64,000 bases of DNA, taken from the NCBI RefSeq assembly GCF_900129795.1, contig NZ_FQWW01000009.1:124001-188000 (forward strand). Direction: 5' to 3'. This stretch comes from Flavobacterium sp. CF108. GTDB lineage: Bacteria; Bacteroidota; Bacteroidia; Flavobacteriales; Flavobacteriaceae. The notes under the pieces are model-generated. The model was not told where the DNA came from, did not search any database, and saw only the letters and a program-made list of their open reading frames with translations. The translations under genes and the position numbers were made by a program. This document shows positions 18,101 through 26,140 of this stretch, one piece after another. Each line of letters opens with the position of its first letter. The stretch's first letter is position 1.

Positions 18101-21100
18101 ACTGGTATCGATTATCCAGAGACAATACATTTTAACAACTTGCTATCTGGGCCTTGGTTTACAGGAATAAACAATGATTTCCAGAAAGCGCCAATAACAG
18201 TACATTTAAATGAACTTGCCGGTAAAAAAGGGGCAATTCGTTTCCGCGTAGTTACAGATGACTATTATGATGGATTTTTAGGGGTATTTATAGACAATAT
18301 TGTTGTAAGTGAAGCTCCTTATGATTTAGAACTTATTGCTGCAAATATAGATGCCGGAACTTGTACTGTTAACAATAATAATGCTACTATAAAAGCTCAA
18401 ATCATTAATAATTTTGCAACAACAAATGAACTGGTAAATGTTACGGTAAAAATTTTGGATAGTGAACAAAAAGAAGTTTTTGCTAAAACTGAAAAGGCCA
18501 AATTAGTTTTTGCTAAATTCAGAGATACTATAACCTACTCTATCCCCAATATTAATTTAAAAAATATAGGTGAAAATACTATTTCGGTTTCTGTTTTTCC
18601 TGATCCTGAAAATAAAGACATGAAACCAGGTAATAATTCATTTACTTTTAATTACGATAATTGGAGTAATGCCGATATGAAGGTTTCTGTTCTTCCGTAC
18701 ATAATGGATTTTGAAGATGTTTCTAAATACAAAGGATGGAGAACATCTGAAAACAAAAATAGCGACGGCTGGAAATACGGAACAAATACTGATTTAGATT
18801 CTCCGGGATGGCGTATTAAAGAGCATACACATTTTATGGCCAGCAATGATGATAAATGTAATTGTGACTCATCAAACGATATGTTGATTTCTCCTGTATT
18901 TGATTTAAGCAATTATAAAGAAGCACACTTAACATTTGATGGTTTTGGAGATGGTGCAGGACTTTCTGACGGATATGTGAAAGTAAGTACAGATGGAGGT
19001 AAAAACTGGAACACCATTTTTCAAATGCCTTATATCAATAATTGGATAGAATATCAGGTAGATTTAAGTGCTTATGCAGGAAATCCTTGTGTTCTTTTAG
19101 CATTTCAGCATGATGACAATGGATTGTTTGCCAGCGGTTTTGCTGTAGACAATATTCAAATTAAAGACACAGCCGAATATCTGCAATTGTCTAACTTAAG
19201 CGTGGCAGAAAATGTATATCAGGATGTACCATCGTATCAATTTTTTGTAAGTGCAAAAAATTTATTCTACAATACAATTGACAAGGTTACAATTGAATAT
19301 CAAATTACACAAAATGGTAAAACGATAGGAGAACCAATTGTATTAGATAGAAATACTAACTTATTGCAATATCAAACAATTGCTTATCAAATAGACAGGC
19401 TGCCAATACTTCCGGCTGGAAATTATGAAATTACAGTAAAATTAATTGTAAACGGGCAGGCAAAAGAAAAAGCAGAAAGTCTTACACAAGCTTTTCAGGT
19501 TATGGCAAAAGCGCCAACCTTAGATTTTGAACCTTTTTCAAATTTATCTCAAGGCTCCCTGTTTGGGTCAAAAGGGTTTGTTTCAAATCAAAGCGATGAA
19601 AACTACCCATGGCGAGCTGTTGTTCAGCCTGATAATACCTTTTTGACACTGCCAAAAAAAGATCATACCAACGATACTGCTGCAACCATGTTGTACAATC
19701 AATTAGAAAATTATTCAACTTATGGAGAATTGGTAACTCCATTATATACCTTATCTGACAAGGCAACAGCATTAGAATTTTATTATGCAATGCAAAGTAA
19801 TTATCACAATGCTCTTATTGTTGACATTAAAACAAAGGGAGGTGAATGGCAAGAAGTATGGAGAACTTCTAAACAAGGAATTTATGCTGATAAGGAATGG
19901 CAAAAAGGAACTGTGAGTTTAAGTAAATATGCGGGTAAATCTGTAATGTTTAGATTTAGACATGCCAAAGCAGCTGGGTATTCTTATATGGTTTTTGATG
20001 ACTTAAAAGTAATTAATGATCCTCTTTTAGATGTATCTGTTCAAATATTGTCGCCTAAGGATATTTGCGGAGGTTCTGAATTTAAAGTTAAACTAACCAA
20101 TGAAGGACAAATTGCAATAAAAGAAAACGCTATTCAATTAAATTTAGAATATGCTAATACAGCTGAAACTATTTCAGAGTCTATTGTTACCGAAATTCCG
20201 GTTGGTCAAAGCATAGAATATATTTTCAAAAAACAGCCTAAACTTGATACAAGCGGTGATTCTCATGTTTTTAACGTAGTAGCAAAATTAGAGAATGATG
20301 CTATTCAATACAATAATGAAGTAAAGAATTATATCTATCAGGAAGTTTCATCAGATTTTAAAATATTTGACAAACCCGTTATATATGGATACGCTGGCAA
20401 AAACCTATACATTGATGCGGGAACTAATTTTAACATCAAAAAATTAGATGTTCTTTCCTATCAATGGAATACTGGTGATAGTACAAATGGTATAGAAATA
20501 AATAAAGCAGGAGATTATAGTGTAACCGCTATAATGAAAAATGGATGTACGTTAACTGAAACCATAACTGCTGCATTTGATACTTTTGAATCTGAATTAG
20601 TAAGTGGGGATATATGCGGCCCAGAAGTTGTTTTGTCTCCGGGTAATTACAAATCATATGAATGGTTTGACGGCTCAACAGACCCTACTTATACTACAAC
20701 AGAAAGCGGCAATTATTATGTAACTGTTTACAATGAAAATGGTATTGGTAAAATTTTTAATACCAATATTTCTATTCTTGAAAATAACATCGTACCAGAG
20801 ATTATGGTTGTGGGAGATAAAAAGTTAACTTCTTCAGTCGAAGCAGCTTCATATCAATGGTATTTAAACGACAGACCTATACCAAATGCAACCCAAAAAT
20901 CTATCATTACGATTTGGGAAGGAAATTACAGCTTACAAATTATAAATAATAACGGCTGTAATAGTGCAATATCAGCACCATTTGATTCAAAAGGTATGAT
21001 ATTGGGCAAAATAACAAAAACGTTTAGAGTATTTCCTAATCCTGTTATAGATAACCTAAATATCTTTTTAGCAGATAAGGCCGAAGGAGAAACACAAATC

Positions 21101-21253
21101 AAGATTTACACCACAGATGGCAAAACTATGTTTAGTAAAACGTACGCAAATGTACCTTCAAACATAAATGTGAGCGCACTAAGTCACGGGGTTTATATTT
21201 TAGAATGCAGTGTACAAGACAAAAAATATACCGCCAAGATTATTAAAAAGTAA
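15128..21253 (+). CDS. giant secreted M4 (thermolysin-like) metalloprotease with T9SS sorting domain
   Basis: The 2041-residue preproprotein opens with a signal peptide, then an FTP/PepSY-type propeptide (about 140-290). The catalytic domain (about 300-640) has H447-E-L-T-H451, the third zinc ligand E471 in GAINESFSD exactly 20 residues on as in thermolysin, and the transition-state His540 in GGVHINSGI. Downstream are CARDB-like strands and three jelly-roll modules resembling choice-of-anchor J/MAM domains at about 885 (FPYYEGFEG), 1190 (LPYIMDFED) and 1465 (PTLDFEPFS), then PKD/Ig-like repeats with GDYSV/GNYYV motifs. It ends in a type A T9SS domain (VFPNPVIDNLNIF from residue 1968 to a KIIKK end). 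It is thus exported across the outer membrane and probably surface-attached or released, as an extracellular protease of a gliding flavobacterium. A typical M4 enzyme is about 500-600 residues; the accessory half is unusually large. Confidence 0.9.
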   Translation: MNHIYLKVRHLFILLSFFTCSVVTAQSIFQNTNKSNTSTAATSVTNNTEEKNVKKSNSSLGNDADNLFAQKEEKVNGTELSAAESEAVKKQAQQSQKLFEKKLVGPAGKTQDSVSVKVKSFAKSSNLTVKNIFEVKKKDFDLTESDKMQLKSISNNHGRVLATYQQLHNSIPVEGAIYKVRENKTKIDAFGSAAKKLPANSNYKISAAAALQNALKTVNAKQYIWESKKLGSILNKKISTKPQGELVYVGPEFSSQLAEYHLAWKFDIYATNPQSSQTIYIDANSGKTILTLDLNRDVNLPGQSPGKGKARYAGDVTFNTKQYSDGYRLEAIQGKYKVPIFTLNMNHANRASDEVITEFIDEDNIWNELYNKNHDEAAIDIHWGMQKTVDYYAEKFNRNSVDNNGMEVIGLAHLGTNVENAAWTGGWAQFGDGNNNSPFVGLGITAHELTHAVTQFSAGLIYQGESGAINESFSDIFGVSVEFYVGKDTKENIWMLGNEMYKHGSMRNMSNPKAQNQPDTYGGENWANPLNTTLDNGGVHINSGITNYWFYLLCEGGQGVNDLNNNYDVKAIGLAKAEKIAYITLTEYLSPSSNFNDMRQATLMAVEDLYGLNSEEYKQVTNAWYAIGVGAPFTEKQITLVSVQKPTVICGPLKGDEPFYVTIKNTGSVIIKANESLKYKLRLMIPSFGGRLRSIYTNDSTIRFEKDLAIGEETTIKIQDQIPYQISATTVNYVEVKLDFKPIEEFGVKDGVSFVSNMIVPPGQKDFDLKVTGLNLPEYSGGALSANHPLAVTVYNLGCQDIPAGSPIKIGYHNTLQQNEIIWKEITLETALKMNSEMTIPFGVTIDLSAAGLHTYEAFVTYSQDPVTTNNSIINAVYNGSITAFPYYEGFEGTLGGWYSKSILTNQKFIWQSTPYSFRDTNSKSLWVTVNLANYGERMALNADFTLQSPIFDFTNVAFPYVEFDIISLFHKGYDGLIVEYSEDNQNWQKVTGIDYPETIHFNNLLSGPWFTGINNDFQKAPITVHLNELAGKKGAIRFRVVTDDYYDGFLGVFIDNIVVSEAPYDLELIAANIDAGTCTVNNNNATIKAQIINNFATTNELVNVTVKILDSEQKEVFAKTEKAKLVFAKFRDTITYSIPNINLKNIGENTISVSVFPDPENKDMKPGNNSFTFNYDNWSNADMKVSVLPYIMDFEDVSKYKGWRTSENKNSDGWKYGTNTDLDSPGWRIKEHTHFMASNDDKCNCDSSNDMLISPVFDLSNYKEAHLTFDGFGDGAGLSDGYVKVSTDGGKNWNTIFQMPYINNWIEYQVDLSAYAGNPCVLLAFQHDDNGLFASGFAVDNIQIKDTAEYLQLSNLSVAENVYQDVPSYQFFVSAKNLFYNTIDKVTIEYQITQNGKTIGEPIVLDRNTNLLQYQTIAYQIDRLPILPAGNYEITVKLIVNGQAKEKAESLTQAFQVMAKAPTLDFEPFSNLSQGSLFGSKGFVSNQSDENYPWRAVVQPDNTFLTLPKKDHTNDTAATMLYNQLENYSTYGELVTPLYTLSDKATALEFYYAMQSNYHNALIVDIKTKGGEWQEVWRTSKQGIYADKEWQKGTVSLSKYAGKSVMFRFRHAKAAGYSYMVFDDLKVINDPLLDVSVQILSPKDICGGSEFKVKLTNEGQIAIKENAIQLNLEYANTAETISESIVTEIPVGQSIEYIFKKQPKLDTSGDSHVFNVVAKLENDAIQYNNEVKNYIYQEVSSDFKIFDKPVIYGYAGKNLYIDAGTNFNIKKLDVLSYQWNTGDSTNGIEINKAGDYSVTAIMKNGCTLTETITAAFDTFESELVSGDICGPEVVLSPGNYKSYEWFDGSTDPTYTTTESGNYYVTVYNENGIGKIFNTNISILENNIVPEIMVVGDKKLTSSVEAASYQWYLNDRPIPNATQKSIITIWEGNYSLQIINNNGCNSAISAPFDSKGMILGKITKTFRVFPNPVIDNLNIFLADKAEGETQIKIYTTDGKTMFSKTYANVPSNINVSALSHGVYILECSVQDKKYTAKIIKK

Positions 21254-21267
21254 AAATAATACAGAGT

Positions 21268-21293
21268 GGCAGCTCTACTATTCTAGAGCTGCC
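21268..21293. other. hairpin between M4 protease and barrel gene
   Basis: GGCAGCTCTA (21268-21277) pairs perfectly with TAGAGCTGCC (21284-21293). There is no T tract, and the next ATG is only 20 bp on, so it may attenuate or stabilise the mRNA between the two genes rather than fully terminate. Confidence 0.55.
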
Positions 21294-21313
21294 TATCTAA
21301 AAAACAAAATGCA

Positions 21314-21955
21314 ATGAAAAAATCAATGCTAATTTTAAGCGCACTTTTTTTGTGCGTATCAGCTATAGCTCAAGATCAAAAAGTTAAAGTGGGTCTAAAA
21401 GCAGGTTTAAATATTTCAACCCTGACTTGCGATGAAAGCGAATTAAATTCATCATCAAAAACCGGATTTACGGCAGGTGCAATGGTCGAAATTCCGTTGA
21501 CGAAAAGATTTTCGCTTCAACCTGAATTGCTGTACAGCCAACAGGGGACTAAACATTCTTTTTCTGATAAAGATGTAATAATTTCAAACTATAATGGTAC
21601 TATTGAATTGAATTATTTAAATATTCCCGTTATGCTAAAATATTTTGTACTAAACGGATTAAGCCTTCAAGCGGGGCCTCAAATAGGAATTCTTTTTAAT
21701 GCTAAAAATAAGTACGAAGACAATTTTTTAGGGTACCAAAATAAGGAAAGTTTTGAACTGACTGATTATTCAAGCGGTATAGATACCTCTGTAAATTTTG
21801 GATTGGGCTATCAATTCAAAGATAAATTTTATACTGACTTAAGATATAATATTTCGTATTCGAATGTTTTTAAAGAAAGTGATGTCAATCGTTTTATAAA
21901 TAATGATATGAAAAATAGAGTTTTTCAAGTCACGATTGGGTATTTTTTTAAATAA
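21314..21955 (+). CDS. small outer-membrane beta-barrel protein (PorT/porin-like)
   Basis: The 213-residue protein has a signal peptide (MKKSMLILSALFLCVSAIAQ) and the repeated amphipathic strands of an eight-stranded outer-membrane barrel: VGLKAGLNISTL, GFTAGAMVEIPL, FSLQPELLYSQQG, YLNIPVMLKYF, LSLQAGPQIGILF and the C-terminal VFQVTIGYFFK ending in an aromatic. The set matches the outer-membrane beta-barrel domain common in Bacteroidota. It lies 60 bp after the M4 protease with a hairpin between, so co-expression is possible. No specific function can be given. Confidence 0.8.
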   Translation: MKKSMLILSALFLCVSAIAQDQKVKVGLKAGLNISTLTCDESELNSSSKTGFTAGAMVEIPLTKRFSLQPELLYSQQGTKHSFSDKDVIISNYNGTIELNYLNIPVMLKYFVLNGLSLQAGPQIGILFNAKNKYEDNFLGYQNKESFELTDYSSGIDTSVNFGLGYQFKDKFYTDLRYNISYSNVFKESDVNRFINNDMKNRVFQVTIGYFFK

Positions 21956-22006
21956 GATTATATATTCCATTTTAATTTTTGACAATACCCAATAATACAG
22001 TTATAA

Positions 22007-22043
22007 AAAACGGCCAAATATATTTTATATATTTGGCCGTTTT
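22007..22043. terminator. strong bidirectional terminator
   Basis: AAAACGGCCAAATATA and TATATTTGGCCGTTTT form a perfect 16-bp stem. It closes the plus-strand barrel gene and, read in reverse, lies 130 bp past the end of the 11-gene minus-strand operon. The remaining bases up to 22171 show nothing recognisable. Confidence 0.9.
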
Positions 22044-22171
22044 AGTGAATGCCTTGGTACAAAATTCGAACCTTTTACTGGAACCATTTCTATCCTTATC
22101 TTATTGATCTTGTTTTATGATTTATATAAAAACATCTAATCTGACAATATACCTACTGAAATTACATGGCC

Positions 22172-23866
22172 TTAGACTGAATATTGCTGTAAAAAGCATT
22201 CTAGAAATAAGTTTTTTAATTCGTGATGATGGACGATTGGTGTTTTTTCAATATCGACGATGAGGTTATTTGAAAAATTTTTTTGATGCCATAATGCAAT
22301 AAAATCTTTGTTTTTTGAAATGATATGCACAGGGGTTTTGAACGAGTTTTGGTCGGTTGTTATCATTGGTGGCTGGTGATCTCCGAAAATGACAAAAATA
22401 GTATCTTGAGACTCGTTTAAAATTAAGTTTTCAATGGTCTTTAATTGATATTTAATGGCTTCAAAGTAATTATCTTTGTTATTGTTTTTTGGATCTGTTG
22501 GTTTGTAATGTTCTAAAGAAGTGGTATTACAGTCTTCCCATTGATCCAAGAGTACTGTGGGGGTATAAAAATCGTAATGAGAATTGAGAGTTTCTACAAA
22601 AAAAGCGAGGGGCTTACCCTGGTTCTTTTCTTTCATGATTTGAATTGATCGATTGAGAAAGTACTGATCTGGTGCTGACTCAAAAATAAATGACGGACCT
22701 GTATAATTGAGATCTTTGTGGGTAACTACATCTTGTACATCTGCAAATTCTAAAAATTCTTTCCATGGCACTTTTAAATTTTCAAACCCTCCAATTCCTG
22801 AAACCAAGAAGGTGTTGTATTGAAATTTTCTTAATACTGTGAAAATGGATTGCACAGGATATTGATCCCTTAGCTGGACTAATTTACGGTATAGGGAATC
22901 TGTTTTTATTTGTATCCCTTTGAGAACGGAAAAAAATGCCATCCAAGAGCCTCCGCCGCTTACAGGTGAATTTGATAAAAAACTTGTCGCATGCCATTGG
23001 TCACTTTGAATTTTTTGATGTATGGTTTCCAATAGTTGAGTGTATGGCTGGGTATATGCTTCGTTTTCGTATAAAATGGCTCCATAGGATTCCAAGGCTA
23101 TAAAATAAATGTTAGGACTTTGCTTTAGCGTTTGAACTCGCGATAATATAAGCTTAGTTTTGTTATAAATTTGAGGTATTAAAGCTATCTCGTCCTTTGC
23201 TTTTTTACTAAAAAAGATATTAGAACTGATTAAAAATGAAAGAGCCTGAATTCCCATCCCTGAATAGTGTACAAAATTGCTTTCCTCCTGCAAATAAATA
23301 TAGTTTATACGGCGAAAAAAAAAGTGTCTAAGTGGTATGAATATAATAATTGATGCAAGTATCTGTAATATTATGACATTCGTATTTTGAATTTGTGCAA
23401 GCATTATGATGTTTAATTTAATGATGAGGATTAATAAAATTAAAAAAACACCAATACCAAGTAGTAATTGCTTTTTATACCCAGCCCAAGCGATTTTCAA
23501 ACCTTCTATAATAAGCTGAAAATCAGAAACAATTGCAGGAAAGTTATTATAAATACCATAAATACTATGGTGATAGTAAAATACAATTAAGGTAAGTATA
23601 TAATATATTTGAAATGGAATAGTTACATATTGAAAATTAATATAATTTTTCAATATTGACAGCAAGAGTATAACTATTGTGAATTCCATGTTTAGTCGAA
23701 ATATGTCTTTATTCATTCTCCCAAATAGTGCTCTACCTGCTAATCGCAAGCTTTTTCGCCTGAAGATTTGGTCTATAGGTAAAAAAGTTGAGGTTTCTTT
23801 ATTGAAAAAATACAAAGGAACAAATAGCAAAAAATTAAGTAATAAATAAATAGTAACTGCGATCAT
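22172..23866 (-). CDS. LtaS-like membrane sulfatase-fold phosphotransferase (last operon gene)
   Basis: The 564-residue protein has about five N-terminal transmembrane helices (residues 1-190) and an extracytoplasmic alkaline-phosphatase/sulfatase-fold domain. Metal-site landmarks are ALESYG, SHYDFYTP and VIFGDHQPP; the nucleophile region reads SPVSGGGSWMAFF, so Ser or a nearby residue would replace the Thr of lipoteichoic-acid synthase. Relatives transfer phosphoglycerol or phosphoethanolamine from a phospholipid onto glycans or lipids outside the membrane, or hydrolyse such groups. LTA itself is not expected in a Gram-negative cell. As the final gene (38 bp after the PTPS-like gene), it probably modifies the lipid-linked product after it is flipped. 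That role is inference. Confidence 0.75.
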   Translation of the reverse strand: MIAVTIYLLLNFLLFVPLYFFNKETSTFLPIDQIFRRKSLRLAGRALFGRMNKDIFRLNMEFTIVILLLSILKNYINFQYVTIPFQIYYILTLIVFYYHHSIYGIYNNFPAIVSDFQLIIEGLKIAWAGYKKQLLLGIGVFLILLILIIKLNIIMLAQIQNTNVIILQILASIIIFIPLRHFFFRRINYIYLQEESNFVHYSGMGIQALSFLISSNIFFSKKAKDEIALIPQIYNKTKLILSRVQTLKQSPNIYFIALESYGAILYENEAYTQPYTQLLETIHQKIQSDQWHATSFLSNSPVSGGGSWMAFFSVLKGIQIKTDSLYRKLVQLRDQYPVQSIFTVLRKFQYNTFLVSGIGGFENLKVPWKEFLEFADVQDVVTHKDLNYTGPSFIFESAPDQYFLNRSIQIMKEKNQGKPLAFFVETLNSHYDFYTPTVLLDQWEDCNTTSLEHYKPTDPKNNNKDNYFEAIKYQLKTIENLILNESQDTIFVIFGDHQPPMITTDQNSFKTPVHIISKNKDFIALWHQKNFSNNLIVDIEKTPIVHHHELKNLFLECFLQQYSV

Positions 23867-23904
23867 ATTATTGTTTATTATATATTGTAAGATCTGTCGT
23901 TGTA

Positions 23905-24279
23905 TTAATCCTCTTCAAAACCAGCCCAGGCATTGGGGTTTTCTTTTATTGAAATGCTGATTTTGCCTTCAAAATAAGATTTTACTTTTAAGCTTACTTC
24001 GTCATAGACATATCGGGCTATAAACTCTGTAGTGGTGAGTTTACCTTTAAAAATATCCAAATCGTCTAAATTTTGATAATCAAGTTTTGACAATATGTCT
24101 TTTACTACTTTATGCGCCAGACCAATATCAATTACAACATTATGTTTGTCAAGGTTTGTGGCTTTAAATGTTACGTCTACTACAAACGTTGCTCCATGAA
24201 CATTTTGTGCCGGTCCAAAAAAGGGATGTTTTAAGGAATGGGCAATCATCATGCTTTCTCTAATTTTTACAAAATACAT
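23905..24279 (-). CDS. 6-pyruvoyl-tetrahydropterin synthase / QueD-like protein with altered active site
   Basis: The 124-residue protein has the PTPS fold markers: IAHSLK with zinc-ligand His14, a second His28 in VHGATFVVDV, VVIDIGLAHK, and ENPNAWAG near the C-terminus with the substrate-binding Glu. Compared with QueD/PTPS as I recall them, the catalytic Cys (CxxxHGH) is Ala24, the third zinc His (HGH) is Ala30 (HGA), and the His of the LDH dyad is Tyr68 (LDY). It is therefore unlikely to run the normal PTPS or 6-carboxy-tetrahydropterin reaction; it may bind a pterin-like or diaminopyrimidine substrate and do different chemistry. It lies between the dehydrogenase and LtaS-like genes. Confidence 0.8.
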   Translation of the reverse strand: MYFVKIRESMMIAHSLKHPFFGPAQNVHGATFVVDVTFKATNLDKHNVVIDIGLAHKVVKDILSKLDYQNLDDLDIFKGKLTTTEFIARYVYDEVSLKVKSYFEGKISISIKENPNAWAGFEED

Positions 24280-24294
24280 ATTTTTATATTTGGG

Positions 24295-25242
24295 TTAATA
24301 TTTTACTATAGTTATGAAATCTTCATTAGGTTTGTTTTTTCTAATTTGATCAAAATAAAGAGGGAGTTCATCAAAAAGAATTGTGTTCGATATAAAAATC
24401 TTATAATCTATAGTTTTAAGTAAATGTTCTACTAATTGTTTTCGGGTCAAAAAGCTATAAACTTCTTTTTTTTCATGTGGTATTGAAGATACTTGTGAAC
24501 TAATAATCTGCAGTCTTTTATAATGAAAATTTCCACCTAATTGCAGTAAAACAGGGTTGTTTCCATACCAGCTTAACTCTATTATTTTTCCTTCTTCAAC
24601 TGTATGATCGATACAATATTGCAAGCCTTTTTGATTGGCAGATACATTAAATGTAATATCATATTCGAGGTTATTTTCACATAAATCAAACCCAAAGTGT
24701 TTTAATTTTTCTTTTTTTACCGGATTTATTTCCTGAACAAATACTGTTGCTCCAATATATTTTTTTATTGTTTGTGCCAACAAAACACCAACGCTTCCGG
24801 TACCACAAACTAAAACAATATCTGTTTGTTTTACTTTAGATGTCCAAATGGCATTAATTACTGTTTCAAGATTAGAAAACTGGGTAGCAGCAACAGGATC
24901 TATGTCTTCCTGAGAAAAAAAATAACAATCATTATCATTAACTATAATTTGATCTTGATGTGGATGCATAACATGTGCCCATCTTTGATCATCTGTTTCT
25001 CCCACTAATGAATAGCCATATTTTATAGGAAAATCAAAACCACCTCCCATATAATTTACTTTCATTTTAGTATAAAGATCTAGGGGTATTTCGCCGTTCG
25101 CAACGAGTTTTTCTGTACCTATACTTATTGAAGAATATCTGGTATGCATTTTAACAGCTTGATTTATATTACTAAAATTAAGCTGTTCCGTTTTTATTTC
25201 TGATGTGTTTTTATTGTTATGCCAAAATGCCTTTGCTTTCAT
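24295..25242 (-). CDS. MDR-family dehydrogenase, BchC-like
   Basis: The 315-residue protein is a medium-chain dehydrogenase/reductase: the N-terminal GroES-like part contains SSISIGTEKLVANGEIP and FDFPIKYGYSLVGE, the nucleotide fold has VCGTGSVGVLLAQ followed by VFVQEINPVKKEKL. The structural zinc cysteine cluster of classical alcohol dehydrogenases is absent. The pattern resembles zinc-binding alcohol dehydrogenases related to bacteriochlorophyllide dehydrogenase BchC, which oxidise a hydroxyethyl side chain. In this operon it could oxidise or reduce a side chain on the pterin- or pyrimidine-type intermediate; that is inference. It starts 3 bp after the RibD-like gene. Confidence 0.75.
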   Translation of the reverse strand: MKAKAFWHNNKNTSEIKTEQLNFSNINQAVKMHTRYSSISIGTEKLVANGEIPLDLYTKMKVNYMGGGFDFPIKYGYSLVGETDDQRWAHVMHPHQDQIIVNDNDCYFFSQEDIDPVAATQFSNLETVINAIWTSKVKQTDIVLVCGTGSVGVLLAQTIKKYIGATVFVQEINPVKKEKLKHFGFDLCENNLEYDITFNVSANQKGLQYCIDHTVEEGKIIELSWYGNNPVLLQLGGNFHYKRLQIISSQVSSIPHEKKEVYSFLTRKQLVEHLLKTIDYKIFISNTILFDELPLYFDQIRKNKPNEDFITIVKY

Positions 25243-25245
25243 AAA

Positions 25246-26139
25246 CTATAAATTTGAAACTATCATTATTGCATTTCCTATATTATAATACTTTGGATTA
25301 TTTAAACATATTGCCTCGTTTAAATCTTGAATTTCCTGTAATTCAATTCCATTTTTACCTGAACCAAATAACATTGGAGCAATATGAAACTCTATTCTTG
25401 ACAGCATTTTGTGTTCAATAAATCTTCTAATTGTTAAAGCCCCTCCTTCTACAAGAACAGAATGCACACCATTTTGTTTCAAAACTTCTAATAATGATTT
25501 TATAGGTATACACTCAGTCCCATCATTGATATTAACTACTTCTACATCGGGAGGCATATGATTATATGACAGGTTTTTGCAACTAAAAAGGTATGTTTTG
25601 CCCGGTGTTAAATCTTCAAGTTCCAACGGTGAATTTGCAATTATGGCTTTAATAGGGTTTTTGCCTTTTACATGTCTCACATCAAGCTTTGGTCTATCAA
25701 TCCTAAATGTATTACCCCCAATAAGTATTGCATCAACCAGTGCTCTTATTCGGTGATTATGAATTAAATTTTCCTGATTACCAATCCATTTAGATTTTCT
25801 GGTCACGGTCGCAATTTTACCATCAATAGTTTGTGCTACGTGAACACAGGTGAAAGGTATTTTAGAATGTTTGTTTACTAATATATAGCCCAAATACAGG
25901 TTAAAAACATTTTTTAGCTGTTTTGGGAAAGTCTTACCATATAAAACTTCAAAAAAAGCTTCTTTTTCTTTATCAGGATAAAAGCAAATGACTGCCAGAT
26001 ATTCTGATAAAGAGGAACCTGTACTTTTTATTACATTATATTCATAAGTAATGCTCAGCGTTTCTGTTGAGACATCAATACTTTGATAGGTTTCTTTTAT
26101 GTTTAATAACAGATCCCAATAGGCCGGCTTAACTTTCAT
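25246..26139 (-). CDS. RibD C-terminal-type reductase with N-terminal extension
   Basis: Residues about 97-297 follow the reductase domain of RibD: VHVAQTIDGKIATVTRKSKW, ALVDAILIGGNTFRIDRPKL, VLVEGGALTIRRFIEHKMLS and IEFHIAPMLFGSG. In riboflavin synthesis this domain reduces the ribosyl group of an aminopyrimidine phosphate to ribityl using NADPH. The deaminase domain that precedes it in bacterial RibD is missing; instead there is an unrelated about 95-residue N-terminal region with no zinc motif. Together with the operon's GTP cyclohydrolase II it could make a ribitylated diaminopyrimidine that keeps its amino group. It is 1 bp from the flippase gene. Confidence 0.8.
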   Translation of the reverse strand: MKVKPAYWDLLLNIKETYQSIDVSTETLSITYEYNVIKSTGSSLSEYLAVICFYPDKEKEAFFEVLYGKTFPKQLKNVFNLYLGYILVNKHSKIPFTCVHVAQTIDGKIATVTRKSKWIGNQENLIHNHRIRALVDAILIGGNTFRIDRPKLDVRHVKGKNPIKAIIANSPLELEDLTPGKTYLFSCKNLSYNHMPPDVEVVNINDGTECIPIKSLLEVLKQNGVHSVLVEGGALTIRRFIEHKMLSRIEFHIAPMLFGSGKNGIELQEIQDLNEAICLNNPKYYNIGNAIMIVSNL

Positions 26140-26140
26140 A

